A stretch of 64,000 nt of DNA, from NCBI GenBank assembly GCA_024278755.1, contig JAJRSO010000013.1, positions 1 through 64,000 of the forward strand, in the 5' to 3' direction. A program made the translations under genes and the position numbers. Source of the DNA: Calditrichota bacterium (lineage in GTDB: Bacteria; Calditrichota; Calditrichia; Calditrichales; Calditrichaceae). This document shows positions 35,791 to 44,972 of this stretch, piece after piece (the stretch's first letter is position 1; the number at the start of each line of letters is the position of its first letter). Below the pieces are notes generated by a model. That model was not told the DNA's origin. It did not search any database and saw only the letters and a list, made by a program, of their open reading frames with translations.

Positions 35791-37947
35791 ATGAAATTAG
35801 TAAAATCCGCATCCCGGCCTGGTATTCTGATTTCAATCGGATTTTTTTACGTTATTGCAGCTTTTGTTTTGAGTTTTACTGGGCTCTTTGTAAATCTGGA
35901 GCTTAAAACGCTTGATATGCGTTTTAACCTGCGCGGTGAATTGCCCCTTGAAAACACCTCCGTTGTCATTGTTGCCATCGATGATCAATCGGATGAATCC
36001 ACACCGGCCCGCTGGCCCTGGCCCCGCTCCTATTACGCCCATATTATCAAAAATCTCGAAGAAGCCGGTGTTGCCGTTATCGGGCTTGACGTAATGCTGG
36101 ACCAAAGCGACGATTCCAATCCGGGATCGGATGCCCAACTGGCCAAAGTTTTAGATAAATACGATAATATTGTATTAACCGGTAAACTACTCCGCTCTTC
36201 TGCAAGCTATTCATACAGCACACTTATTCCGCCTTATGAAAAATTTGTGTCGGGTCCTACCTCCTGGGGCCTGGCCGCTCTGGAAGCGGATGCGGATGGG
36301 TTTTTCAGACGCTATTCGGTTGGTCAGATGTACGGTGATTCTCTGTTGCCGTCATTTGCAGCGGAAATACTACGAAAATTTACCCCCGCTTCCGGGCACA
36401 CCTCCCTAACCATTGACAAAGATTATTTTATACTGAATCCATACCATATCTTAAAGTTTGACCCAGCCAGTATGTTGATCAATTTTTCGGGCCCGGCCTT
36501 TAGCTTTCCCTACTATTCATTTGACACTATTTTAGATGACAAAGATTTTAGTCTGCGAGAAGATTTTGATATGGACGCCTTCGATGACCCTGGCAACCCG
36601 GCACTTGGCTTGCCGCCAGGGCTTAAGTATTCCGGAGTTTTAAAAGGCAAGATTGTGTTAATCGGCTCCAGTATGCACGAATTGCACGACAACTTTCCAA
36701 CACCGTTTATGGAGCATCGCAATAGTTCCGGCCAGGAGGTAATGGCCGAAATGCCCGGAGTTGAAATTCATGCTAACGCGCTACAAACTATTTTAAGCGG
36801 AAATTACTTAACGTCTTTATCGCGGTTTACCGTTTTGATAGTATTAATCCTGCTTACCGCGCTTATTTTTCTTAGCACCCGCTTGGCAAGTACATTGCTA
36901 AGCGCTGGTTTTGGTCTGCTTTTACTAATCACCTATACGATTATTGCAGCCTGGGCTTTTTCCGGTAACAATCTCATTCTTCCGGTAATGGCGCCTATTC
37001 TTTCTCTTTTATTTGCCTATACCGGGTTTACCGTTTATAGTTACTTTTTATCCCTTCAGGAAAAAAAGATGCTGCGCGGCGCCTTCGCCTACTATGTGCC
37101 GGAATCGGTTATTCAGGATATTGTGAATAACCCCGAAAAACTTAAACTCGGCGGTGAAGAGCGTGTGGTTACGGTTATGTTTACGGATGTGGCCGGTTTT
37201 ACCACCATTTCGGAAGCGCTTAAGCCGCGGGAACTGGTGGGACTGCTGAATGAATACCTTACCGAAATGACCGATATTGTTATAAAAAATAACGGCGTTA
37301 TCGATAAGTACGAAGGCGACGCCATCATGGCCGAATTTGGCGTTCCTGTTCATTTTGATACTCATGCCCGTGCCGCCTGCAGCGCTGCTTTGGAAATGCA
37401 AAAAAAATTACGCCTGATGCGTAAAAGCTGGGCCAAACGGGGTATGCCCGAATTAAGTGCGCGCGTGGGAATCAACACCGGTGAGGTAATCGTTGGGAAT
37501 ATGGGTTCGCGTGATGTTTTTGATTATACCGTAATGGGTGATCATGTAAATTTAGGCGCCCGCCTCGAAGGCGCCAACAAATTTTACGGAACCCATATTA
37601 TGATTTCCGAATTTACCTACGCACAGGTTAAGGACTACTTTTTAACTCGTCCGCTTGATTTTATTCGTGTTAAGGGTAAAAATAAACCGGTGGAAGTATT
37701 TGAACTGGTAGCCGACAACGAGACGAAATTTACCGATGACTTTTTTAAACTCATGGAATTGTTTGGACGGGGAATTGCCGCTTACCGGAATCGGAAATGG
37801 ATGGACGCCGCCGATATTTTTTCGTATTGTTTAAAACTGTTCCCGGATGATAAACCTTCGGAAATTTATTATAAGCGATGCTTTGAATATCAACAAAACC
37901 CACCCGGAGCCGACTGGGACGGCGTTACGACAATGACAGAAAAATAA
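35791..37947 (+). CDS. CHASE2-domain adenylate cyclase (class III)
   Basis: 718 residues: N-terminal transmembrane helix (about 12-34), a periplasmic CHASE2 sensor (about 40-340), three membrane helices (about 345-365, 368-390 and 395-420), then a class III cyclase domain (about 450-640). Metal Asp residues are D466 (FTDVAGF) and D510 (KYEGDAIMAEFG). Adenine-specifying Lys506 and Asp584, and the transition-state pair Asn587 and Arg591 (GDHVNLGARLE), are all present, so cAMP production is predicted. CHASE2 is a known extracytoplasmic sensor of unknown ligands. A 13-base gap links it to the barrel gene. Confidence 0.95.
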   Translation: MKLVKSASRPGILISIGFFYVIAAFVLSFTGLFVNLELKTLDMRFNLRGELPLENTSVVIVAIDDQSDESTPARWPWPRSYYAHIIKNLEEAGVAVIGLDVMLDQSDDSNPGSDAQLAKVLDKYDNIVLTGKLLRSSASYSYSTLIPPYEKFVSGPTSWGLAALEADADGFFRRYSVGQMYGDSLLPSFAAEILRKFTPASGHTSLTIDKDYFILNPYHILKFDPASMLINFSGPAFSFPYYSFDTILDDKDFSLREDFDMDAFDDPGNPALGLPPGLKYSGVLKGKIVLIGSSMHELHDNFPTPFMEHRNSSGQEVMAEMPGVEIHANALQTILSGNYLTSLSRFTVLIVLILLTALIFLSTRLASTLLSAGFGLLLLITYTIIAAWAFSGNNLILPVMAPILSLLFAYTGFTVYSYFLSLQEKKMLRGAFAYYVPESVIQDIVNNPEKLKLGGEERVVTVMFTDVAGFTTISEALKPRELVGLLNEYLTEMTDIVIKNNGVIDKYEGDAIMAEFGVPVHFDTHARAACSAALEMQKKLRLMRKSWAKRGMPELSARVGINTGEVIVGNMGSRDVFDYTVMGDHVNLGARLEGANKFYGTHIMISEFTYAQVKDYFLTRPLDFIRVKGKNKPVEVFELVADNETKFTDDFFKLMELFGRGIAAYRNRKWMDAADIFSYCLKLFPDDKPSEIYYKRCFEYQQNPPGADWDGVTTMTEK

Positions 37948-37981
37948 AGGCACTTTGTTGTTATGTGTGTGTAATAAGTTT

Positions 37982-38017
37982 AAAAAAAAGGCCGTCTGAA
38001 ACCAGGCGGCCTTTTTT
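37982..38017. terminator. Bidirectional Rho-independent terminator
   Basis: A nine-pair stem with one G-U pair (37990-37998 and 38003-38011, loop AAAC) is flanked by eight A before and six T after. It lies between the convergent cyclase gene (plus, ends 37947) and groES (minus, ends 38035) and can terminate both. Confidence 0.85.
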
Positions 38018-38034
38018 AATGTATAAAAAGACGG

Positions 38035-38301
38035 CTATTTAACAATAGCCAGAATATCGCCACGTTGTACAATCAGATATTCCTTATCATCTATTTTCAG
38101 TTCATCTCCGGAATACTTTGAGTATATAATTGTATCGCCGGTTTTTACATGCTCCTGCAAATCTTCATCCGTACCAACGGCAATAACTTTAGCCATACGC
38201 GGTTTTTCTTTAGCAGATTCGGGGATAATGATGGAACCGACTTTTTCTTCTTCTTCTACCTGTTCAACTAACACACGGTCATCTAAAGGCTGAATATTCA
38301 T
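38035..38301 (-). CDS. groES: Co-chaperonin GroES
   Basis: 88 residues: IQPLDDRVLVEQVEEEEKVGSIIIPESAKEKPRMAKVIAVG, the mobile loop (GSIIIPESA, GroEL contact) and a closing EYLIVQRGDILAIV. GroES caps GroEL. No groEL lies beside it in the window; the gene is instead 13 bases after a glutaredoxin gene. A main groESL pair may lie elsewhere. RBS GGAGG before the ATG. Confidence 0.95.
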   Translation of the reverse strand: MNIQPLDDRVLVEQVEEEEKVGSIIIPESAKEKPRMAKVIAVGTDEDLQEHVKTGDTIIYSKYSGDELKIDDKEYLIVQRGDILAIVK

Positions 38302-38314
38302 GGTATTAACCTCC

Positions 38315-38566
38315 TTACTTTATTCCTAACAGCTTATTTATCTTTGGTTTGTCAAATCCAACAATGGATCGGTTATTAATCAAAATTACCGGTACTCCGG
38401 TCTGGCCGGTTCGGCGCTGCATATCCTGAGCGGCTTTATGGTCTCTGGAGACATCCACATCACGAAACCGGATTTTCTTTTCCCTGAAATAGCGCTTTGC
38501 CATATTGCAATAAGAGCAGGTCGGCGTTGAAAAGACAATAACTTTCGGCTGTGAACTCGTATTCAT
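38315..38566 (-). CDS. Glutaredoxin-like protein
   Basis: 83 residues with thioredoxin fold and active site CSYC (residues 17-20, TPTCSYCNMAKRYF), a cis-Pro segment TGVPVIL and GFDKPKINKLL at the end, as in NrdH/glutaredoxin-type reductants. A redox role is likely; partner unknown. It is upstream of groES by 13 bases and is probably cotranscribed. Confidence 0.92.
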   Translation of the reverse strand: MNTSSQPKVIVFSTPTCSYCNMAKRYFREKKIRFRDVDVSRDHKAAQDMQRRTGQTGVPVILINNRSIVGFDKPKINKLLGIK

Positions 38567-38821
38567 TTTTCACCTCATTTAGTTCATCAATGGAGATTTT
38601 TCTTAACTCCGTATTTGATGAAAAGGATGAAAAAAAGATACACTCCATTCCATAATTAAGCTGATAAAGTTATGCTTTCTGATACTCAAAAGCAAGGTCT
38701 GAAAATTATATCTGCCGCATTTCGGATTCAGTTGCCTTACCATAATCAACAGCTTGTTAATTTCTTTTGTTAATCTCCCGAAAAATTTCTATTTTATGTA
38801 TTGTAATTTTAATATGGAGTG

Positions 38822-39637
38822 ATGATGGAGCAGTTTATTAAAGCCTTGGTTTTAGGGATAATTCAGGGGTTAACTGAATTTCTACCGGTTTCAAGTTCCG
38901 GCCATTTGGTTCTTTTTTCAAACTTACTAAATTTCGAAGTAAACGGTATTACTTTTGATATATTTGTACATCTCGGAACGCTTGTATCGGTGCTTATCGT
39001 ATTCCGAAAAGAACTAAGCAAAATGATTGTGGCGCCTTTTGCCGTTTGGCTGCAAAAAAATGACGACCCGGAACTGAAAGAATTTTTAAACTGGGATATT
39101 TTTGTTGTTGTGGCCACCATCCCCGCCGTCATTGTCGGTTTATTTTTTAAAGACGCAATCGAAAACGCTTTTACCAGTGTACTGTTTGTCTTCTTTATGC
39201 TTCTCATAACCGGCCTACTGATGTTTTTAACTCAGTTTCTGAAAAATCAAGATAAACCGTTTGGCTATACCAATAGTTTCATTATCGGTATTGCCCAGGC
39301 GTTTGCCATTTTGCCTGGTATCTCCCGCAGCGGCAGTACTATTTTTACCGGCACGGCGCTGGGAATTGACCGGGTGAAAGCAGCGAAGTTTTCATTTATC
39401 ATGTCTATCCCGGCAATTGTGGGGGCTGCAATACTTCAGATTAAAGACGTTCTGGAAACACCGCCGACTTCCATGGAGTTTTTTACCTTCTTGGCAGGCG
39501 GACTTATGTCGGCCATTACCGGTTACATGGCCATTATCTGGCTGATAAAAATTGTTCAGCGCGGACGTCTTCAGTGGTTTGGTTACTACTGTTTTGCCGT
39601 TGGAACCCTTGGTATTATTTGGTATTTTGTAAAATAA
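38822..39637 (+). CDS. uppP: Undecaprenyl-diphosphatase
   Basis: Integral membrane phosphatase that recycles the C55 carrier and is linked to bacitracin resistance. 271 residues, with QGLTEFLPVSSSGHLVL and PGISRSGSTIFTG, the two signatures of the BacA/UppP family. Starts at 38819 (GTG), 38822 or 38825 (ATG) are all possible; GGAG is at 38816-38819, so the 38825 ATG has the best spacing. The stop overlaps the next start (TAATG). Confidence 0.95.
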   Translation: MMEQFIKALVLGIIQGLTEFLPVSSSGHLVLFSNLLNFEVNGITFDIFVHLGTLVSVLIVFRKELSKMIVAPFAVWLQKNDDPELKEFLNWDIFVVVATIPAVIVGLFFKDAIENAFTSVLFVFFMLLITGLLMFLTQFLKNQDKPFGYTNSFIIGIAQAFAILPGISRSGSTIFTGTALGIDRVKAAKFSFIMSIPAIVGAAILQIKDVLETPPTSMEFFTFLAGGLMSAITGYMAIIWLIKIVQRGRLQWFGYYCFAVGTLGIIWYFVK

Positions 39638-41085
39638 TGAATCAACCCAAAAAAGAATATTTCAGTACCCGTTTCGGCTTATTGGCTGCTGCCATTGGCA
39701 TGGCCATCGGCGCCGGCAATATCTGGCGCTTCCCGCGCCTGGCCGGGCAATACGGTGGGGCCTTTTTAATCCCCTGGTTTTTATTTCTGTTTATCTGGTC
39801 CATTCCTCTTCTTGCTGCGGAATTTGCCATCGGTAAAAAAACCAAATCGGGAGTAATCGGCTCTTTTGTGGCGATAATGGGCAGAAAATACGCATGGATG
39901 GGCTGGTTCGTTGCTTTTTGTACCACCGCTATTTTATTCTATTATTCGGTTGTTACCGGCTGGAGCCTGAAATATTTTCTTCTATCCGTCAGCGGACAAT
40001 TGCAGGCATTGAACCATGAGCAGTACTGGCAAAACTACTCGGCATCGCTGTACCAGCCTTTAATATTCCATTTCATTTCCATTGGCATCGGCGGATTTAT
40101 CATCTACCGCGGCATTACAAAGGGTGTGGAAAAATTCTCTAAAATTATCGTTCCGGCTCTCTTTGTTTTATTGCTTGTTGCCGCTGTAAAAGCGCTTTCA
40201 TTGCCCGGCGCAAAGACCGGTGTTCACTATTTTTTTAGCATTAACACGGCACAATTTTCAAATTACAGACTCTGGCTCGATGCTCTTTCGCAATCGGCCT
40301 GGTCCACAGGCGCCGGCTGGGGACTTTTACTGACATATGCCATTTACACCCATGAACAGGAACCGGTCATCAGCAATTCCGTTATAGCGGGACTGGGTAA
40401 TAATGCCGCTTCCATTATTGCCGGTTTGGCCATTGTGCCTACCCTCTTCGCCCTAAGCTCTGCCGCTTCGGCACAACAGGCGCTGCAGTCCGGAAATCAG
40501 GGCTTGGCGTTTATTGCCATCCCGCAACTCTTTGCACAGATGTCCGGCGGAATAATCTTTGCGTCTGTTTTCTTTTTAGCTCTGTTTTTCGCCGCGCTTT
40601 CCAGCCTGATTTCGATGATCGAACTGGCGGCGCGGATTTTAATGGATTTCAATATCAGTCGAAAAAAATCTGTCCTCTTTATCACATTGCTTACGGCCAT
40701 TGCCGGAGCGCCGGCTGCCGTTTCATTATCTTTTTTTGATAATCAGGATTGGGTCTGGGGACTGGGACTTATTTTAAGCGGCGCTTTTTTTATGTTTGCT
40801 GTGTTAAAAAACGGGGTTCCACATTTTGTGACAGATTGGTTAAAACCACAACGCCGCCGGAAACTTTTTCTGACCGTTTTTCGTATTTTGTTCTACGTCA
40901 TTATTCCCCTCGAATTTGTTCTGATGATGGGCTGGTGGCTGGTGCAGTCCGTCTCCTGGTATCCGGAAACCTGGTGGAATCCCTTTGAAAAATTTAGCCT
41001 CGGCACCGCTTTTTTTCAGTGGACAGTTGTTCTGCTGGTGGGTCTTTTCTTTAATTCAAAATTTGTGAAGGCGTTAAAAAAATAG
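39637..41085 (+). CDS. Sodium-dependent transporter (SNF family)
   Basis: About 482 residues from the ATG at 39637, with the neurotransmitter:sodium symporter opening FSTRFGLLAAAIGMAIGAGNIWRFPRLAGQYGGAFL and ten to twelve hydrophobic segments. Substrate probably an amino acid, cannot be specified. The start overlaps the uppP stop (TAATG), so the extended upstream frame is rejected. It ends one base before holA. Confidence 0.93.
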   Translation: MNQPKKEYFSTRFGLLAAAIGMAIGAGNIWRFPRLAGQYGGAFLIPWFLFLFIWSIPLLAAEFAIGKKTKSGVIGSFVAIMGRKYAWMGWFVAFCTTAILFYYSVVTGWSLKYFLLSVSGQLQALNHEQYWQNYSASLYQPLIFHFISIGIGGFIIYRGITKGVEKFSKIIVPALFVLLLVAAVKALSLPGAKTGVHYFFSINTAQFSNYRLWLDALSQSAWSTGAGWGLLLTYAIYTHEQEPVISNSVIAGLGNNAASIIAGLAIVPTLFALSSAASAQQALQSGNQGLAFIAIPQLFAQMSGGIIFASVFFLALFFAALSSLISMIELAARILMDFNISRKKSVLFITLLTAIAGAPAAVSLSFFDNQDWVWGLGLILSGAFFMFAVLKNGVPHFVTDWLKPQRRRKLFLTVFRILFYVIIPLEFVLMMGWWLVQSVSWYPETWWNPFEKFSLGTAFFQWTVVLLVGLFFNSKFVKALKK

Positions 41086-42081
41086 ATGGCCACAATTTCA
41101 TTACATGCAGCTATCGGACAGCTAAAAGCAGGGAAAATTGCGCCGGTCTATTTTCTGCCGGGTAAGGAAAAATTTTTCCAGGATCAATTTATTGATGCGG
41201 CCCTGCAATATATTTTTCCGGACAAGGCCTCCAGAGATCTTAATCTGACTATTTTATACGGCAGCGAAAACACACTCTCCGATCTCCTTTCGGCCTGTAT
41301 GTCGTATCCCATGCTGGCGGCGCAGCGGCTGGTTTTAGTGCGGGATTTTGACAAAATGAAAATGACCGACGCCCTTGCAAAGTATCTCGACCATCCTCAA
41401 AAGACAACCTGCCTTATACTCAGCGCTTCGGAAAAAGGCCGGGCAAAGATTTACACAACCCTGGCCAAAATGGCTCAAACCATCGACTGTACGCCAATTC
41501 GTGAATATAAAATTGGTGGCTGGATTAGTGAACACTGCCGGGAAAAAGGATATCGCATCGAGCCCCAGGCCGTTCAATTTTTAGTTGATCTGCTTGGTAC
41601 CAATCTGCTTAGTTTAACGCAGGAAATAAATAAGATCATCGATTTTAAAGGCGATTCCACACCGATTACCATAACTGATTTAGAGCAGACGACCGGGATT
41701 TCTAAAGAAACCAATGTTTTTACCCTGCAACGCGCATTGGCGCGCAGGCAGCTTAAAACCAGCTTAAAAACCGCAGCCCGCTTAACGGAAACCGGAACGG
41801 ATATTACTGCGCTTAACGCCGTTTTATCCGCATTCTTCCGCAAGTTGCTCCAAGCGGCTTCACTACAGAGCAAAGGAAAAGACCGCAGACAAACGGCTGA
41901 AGCCATGCATATACGTGATTTTCAGCTAAAGGAAATATATGAAGCTCTGACCTTTTTTAACCTGCGGCAAATAGAGCAGATCCTAGGGATTTTACATGAA
42001 ACCGATATTGCCGCCAAAACATCCGGCGGTGATAAGAATTCTTTAGTGCAAATGCTTTGCTACAAAATTTGTAAAATTTAA
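41086..42081 (+). CDS. holA: DNA polymerase III delta subunit
   Basis: Clamp-loader subunit that opens the beta clamp. 331 residues with APVYFLPGKEKFFQDQFIDAAL (the P-loop relict seen in HolA), a middle RKLL/LGTNLLSLTQEINKIIDF region, and the C-terminal helical collar domain. The ATG directly follows the stop of the SNF gene. Confidence 0.9.
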   Translation: MATISLHAAIGQLKAGKIAPVYFLPGKEKFFQDQFIDAALQYIFPDKASRDLNLTILYGSENTLSDLLSACMSYPMLAAQRLVLVRDFDKMKMTDALAKYLDHPQKTTCLILSASEKGRAKIYTTLAKMAQTIDCTPIREYKIGGWISEHCREKGYRIEPQAVQFLVDLLGTNLLSLTQEINKIIDFKGDSTPITITDLEQTTGISKETNVFTLQRALARRQLKTSLKTAARLTETGTDITALNAVLSAFFRKLLQAASLQSKGKDRRQTAEAMHIRDFQLKEIYEALTFFNLRQIEQILGILHETDIAAKTSGGDKNSLVQMLCYKICKI

Positions 42082-42131
42082 TTTTTTTGGGAACTAATCA
42101 CACCATTTGGTGTTAAATGAGAAGATTTTAA

Positions 42132-42728
42132 ATGGAAAATCAAGTCCGGTATGAAAATGAAACAAGCGATGAAGTTTTAATCGGGCGTTTTCAACAGGGT
42201 GATAATTATGCTTTTGATTTGCTTGTTAAACGCTACAAAGATCCGCTGATAAACTTTATCTACCGGTTTCTCGGAAGCCAGACAGACGCCGAAGACGTAT
42301 TACAGGAAACATTTCTTCGGTTATATAAAAACAAGCATTACTATAAAGAAATTGCAAAATTTTCCACATGGATTTACACAATCGCCGGGAATCTTGCAAA
42401 AACGGAACTACGAAAACGAAGACGCAGGACATTCTTTTCCATTAATCAGTTTGGCGGAGAAGAAAAGGATTACGAAATTCCGGATGATTCCAATAATCCG
42501 GAACAGGAAACTAACACGCAGATAACCGATGATATTATCCAGGCAGCCATCGAACGGTTGTCTCCCAAATTCAAAGAAGTTATCATTCTGCGCGATATCC
42601 AGGGATTCTCTTATGAGGAAATTGCAGATATGATACAGGTGCCGCTTGGTACCGTTAAATCGCGTGTGAATCGTGCGCGACTAAAATTACAAGATGATTT
42701 GCAGCATTTGATGAAAGACGTTGATTAA
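42132..42728 (+). CDS. ECF-type RNA polymerase sigma factor
   Basis: 198 residues with region 2 (DEVLIGRFQQGDNYAFDLLVKRYKDPLINFIYRFLGSQTDAEDVLQETFLRLYK) and region 4 (IERLSPKFKEVIILRDIQGFSYEEIADMIQVPLGTVKSRVNRARLKL), separated by a charged linker with RKRRRR. Lacks sigma regions 1 and 3, as ECF factors do. 23 bases separate it from the anti-sigma gene. Confidence 0.95.
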   Translation: MENQVRYENETSDEVLIGRFQQGDNYAFDLLVKRYKDPLINFIYRFLGSQTDAEDVLQETFLRLYKNKHYYKEIAKFSTWIYTIAGNLAKTELRKRRRRTFFSINQFGGEEKDYEIPDDSNNPEQETNTQITDDIIQAAIERLSPKFKEVIILRDIQGFSYEEIADMIQVPLGTVKSRVNRARLKLQDDLQHLMKDVD

Positions 42729-42751
42729 CCTGAAATTTAATAAATGAAAGT

Positions 42752-43270
42752 ATGCCTATGAACTCTTGTGACAATGTGAAAGCTCTTTTTTCTGACTACA
42801 TTGACGACTCACTCTCTGCAGAACAGCGTGCCCAAGTAGACGCCCATACGGCCGATTGTGCAGAGTGCCGGATGGTTTTAAAGCAGGTTGCTCATTTAAC
42901 ACAACGCATTCAAACCATGTCTGCCATCTCCGCTTCCGATGCTTTTGACCAGAGTCTTCGCAACCGGATTATGGAAAATTATGCTACCGAATCCAAATCC
43001 AGTTTAAAACGCAGCTTTACCTTTGGTTTTTCCGGCGCCGCTGTTTTAGCCGCTCTCACTTTTTTTATACTGAGCACATTCGAAGGCCCATCCGTCGAAA
43101 CGGTTCCTGCCGGAATTAGCGGCGCGGCGCCCAAAGCGCAGCCGGAACTTATTCGCCGTGAAGCTGCTCCGCAATCAGCACTTGCTGCCGAAACCTTAAA
43201 AAAAGATTCTCTAAAGAATACGCCCGCTCGTGTCGATCAAAAGATACAACTGGTCGGGCAAGATAAATAG
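42752..43270 (+). CDS. Anti-sigma factor with zinc-finger-type ZAS domain and one membrane helix
   Basis: 172 residues. The zinc-binding HxxxCxxC is His32, Cys36, Cys39 (DAHTADCAECRM) with an earlier Cys6 that may complete the site. One membrane helix lies at about 92-110. The periplasmic part is Ala/Pro/Lys-rich and unstructured. It pairs with the ECF sigma upstream; the presence of Cys in the site leaves open redox sensing. Two starts are possible (42752, 42758). Confidence 0.88.
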   Translation: MPMNSCDNVKALFSDYIDDSLSAEQRAQVDAHTADCAECRMVLKQVAHLTQRIQTMSAISASDAFDQSLRNRIMENYATESKSSLKRSFTFGFSGAAVLAALTFFILSTFEGPSVETVPAGISGAAPKAQPELIRREAAPQSALAAETLKKDSLKNTPARVDQKIQLVGQDK

Positions 43271-43447
43271 CCGGAAAAATACTTTTACTGACTGCTGTTC
43301 CCCGGGTATTCGGATAAATACAGATCAATCTCGTAGCATATAATTTCCGAAAGCATCGGGGGAGTAATTTTTACTGGCTGATTTCAAAAAATTTGTTTTT
43401 GCCCTCTATTCTTGTTACCTTTCCGAATTTTTGGGGATACTGCGTCT

Positions 43448-44671
43448 GTGTATAAATTAATCGGACTTTATCTTCTTGCGGTTATTGGCATTTTTGTAGA
43501 ACCGGATTTTTTAGGTTCTACGGGAAACATTATTTTTAAAGTGCTGATATTGGCTGGTATTTCATATCTCGTTTACGGGCAATGGAATGATAAAGCGGAA
43601 GATAGCGCGCCGGATGAGAGAAATCCACAGCCAGAGCAGCAACCGGCTGTCGTTCCCGAACCGGTCTTTGACACCATATCAACTCATTTAGGCACTGTTC
43701 TTACCACGAATAGCGGATTAAAACAATTTCTGCTGAACCAGTTTTCCATTTATTGGAACTATACACTTCCTCAGAATGGCTTTTTATTATATAAAAACGG
43801 CTCCGAAGGCGTTCAGCTTTTGGAAAAACATACAAACAACTCGCTACGTTTTAATGCGAAACCTGGATTTACCGCTCTTATTTCCTTACTGGGGCAAAAT
43901 GAAGGTATTTTGATTGAAAACAACCTGGCCGACGCTAAAGCGCTGTTCCCTTTTTATGATTTTTCAGAATATGAACCCCAGTCTTTGCTGGCCTTTCGTA
44001 CACTGGTCGACCAACAGCAGACACTTTATTGGTTTTTTGATGCCGCAGGTATCAATTATTTCAATCTTCAGGATAAGCCCATTCTTCTTAAGATAAACAT
44101 GAACACCCTGTTTTCTGTTAACGAAGCACTTAATAACCAGGGGCTTATGGACAATTCAAAAGAGGCCATGCATCTTTCGAATCTGGCACACGCACTGAAC
44201 CAGGCGCTAAACTTTGAACAGTGTATCGATATTTTTACGGATTTCATTATTAATGAATTTGAAGCATCAAAATTTACCATTGCCATACGGGAGACCGATA
44301 ATGAATCTGCCCGTATTCGTAAAAGTATCGGAATTGATGATTCCTATAAAACCGGGACATCCTTCCGGCTGGATGAAGGTTTACACGGATGGGTTATATT
44401 AAAAAACAAGCCTTATTTAATAGATAATATTGACAAGGGCGAATATTTTATTCCGCGTTTTTCCCGGTCTGAAAAAACCAACTATTCGCTGCGTTCATTT
44501 TTATCTGTTCCGTTACAGGAAGACGATGAGGCTTTTGGTGTGGTTTCACTGGAAAATAAAAGTGAAAATAAATATACAGAAAATGATAAAAGCCGCCTGA
44601 AAAGCTTTAGCGCTATTTTGGCTTCGGCCTTCAGACGATTTAAAGACAACACAATAGAGATTGGAGAATAG
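43448..44671 (+). CDS. Membrane-anchored GAF-domain protein
   Basis: From the GTG at 43448 the product is 407 residues; the frame is open back to a TTG at 43412 but GGGG at 43433-43436 favours the later start. Two short hydrophobic helices open the protein (LIGLYLLAVIGIFVEP, IIFKVLILAGISYLVYG). A GAF domain occupies about 240-405 (FTIAIRETDNESARIRKSIGIDDSYK, then SFLSVPLQEDDEAFGVVSLENK). No output domain is visible. It may be a sensor for the sigma/anti-sigma pair or for the next gene, 2 bases away. Confidence 0.85.
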   Translation: MYKLIGLYLLAVIGIFVEPDFLGSTGNIIFKVLILAGISYLVYGQWNDKAEDSAPDERNPQPEQQPAVVPEPVFDTISTHLGTVLTTNSGLKQFLLNQFSIYWNYTLPQNGFLLYKNGSEGVQLLEKHTNNSLRFNAKPGFTALISLLGQNEGILIENNLADAKALFPFYDFSEYEPQSLLAFRTLVDQQQTLYWFFDAAGINYFNLQDKPILLKINMNTLFSVNEALNNQGLMDNSKEAMHLSNLAHALNQALNFEQCIDIFTDFIINEFEASKFTIAIRETDNESARIRKSIGIDDSYKTGTSFRLDEGLHGWVILKNKPYLIDNIDKGEYFIPRFSRSEKTNYSLRSFLSVPLQEDDEAFGVVSLENKSENKYTENDKSRLKSFSAILASAFRRFKDNTIEIGE

Positions 44672-44673
44672 AA

Positions 44674-44868
44674 ATGGCAAAGAAACAGGATTTTGTCAGT
44701 AAAACACAAAAATTAGCCCGGCACGGAAAATCCTGCCCGGTATGTGGTGAGTTTTATTCACATATTAAAACAGTAAATATGACGGTTTCCGATAAAACAG
44801 GCGCTCAACGCTTTGTTGAAAAAAACGTTGCTGTTTGTAAATGTAACGAAAAAGAAATTTACGGTTAA
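44674..44868 (+). CDS. Small zinc-ribbon-like protein
   Basis: 64 residues with CPVCG at 21-25 and KCNEKE with Cys56 and Cys54 near the end (VCKCNEKEIYG), giving a CxxC/CxC pair that could bind one zinc. Lys-rich N-terminus. No known family recognised. It lies 2 bases after the GAF-protein gene and is therefore likely cotranslated. Confidence 0.8.
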   Translation: MAKKQDFVSKTQKLARHGKSCPVCGEFYSHIKTVNMTVSDKTGAQRFVEKNVAVCKCNEKEIYG

Positions 44869-44917
44869 AATCCGGATCTCTTTTTTACACATTTAAACTG
44901 TTTTAACTGAACAACTT

Positions 44918-44954
44918 CCGGATATTCATCCCATATATGGGGAGGGATATCCGG
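44918..44954. terminator. Hairpin between convergent genes
   Basis: An imperfect stem of about 15 pairs (CCGGATAT and ATATCCGG are perfect outer arms) lies between the plus gene ending at 44868 and the minus gene ending at 44973. Only three T follow on the plus strand. Confidence 0.5.
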
Positions 44955-44972
44955 TTTGTCTAAAACAAACGC

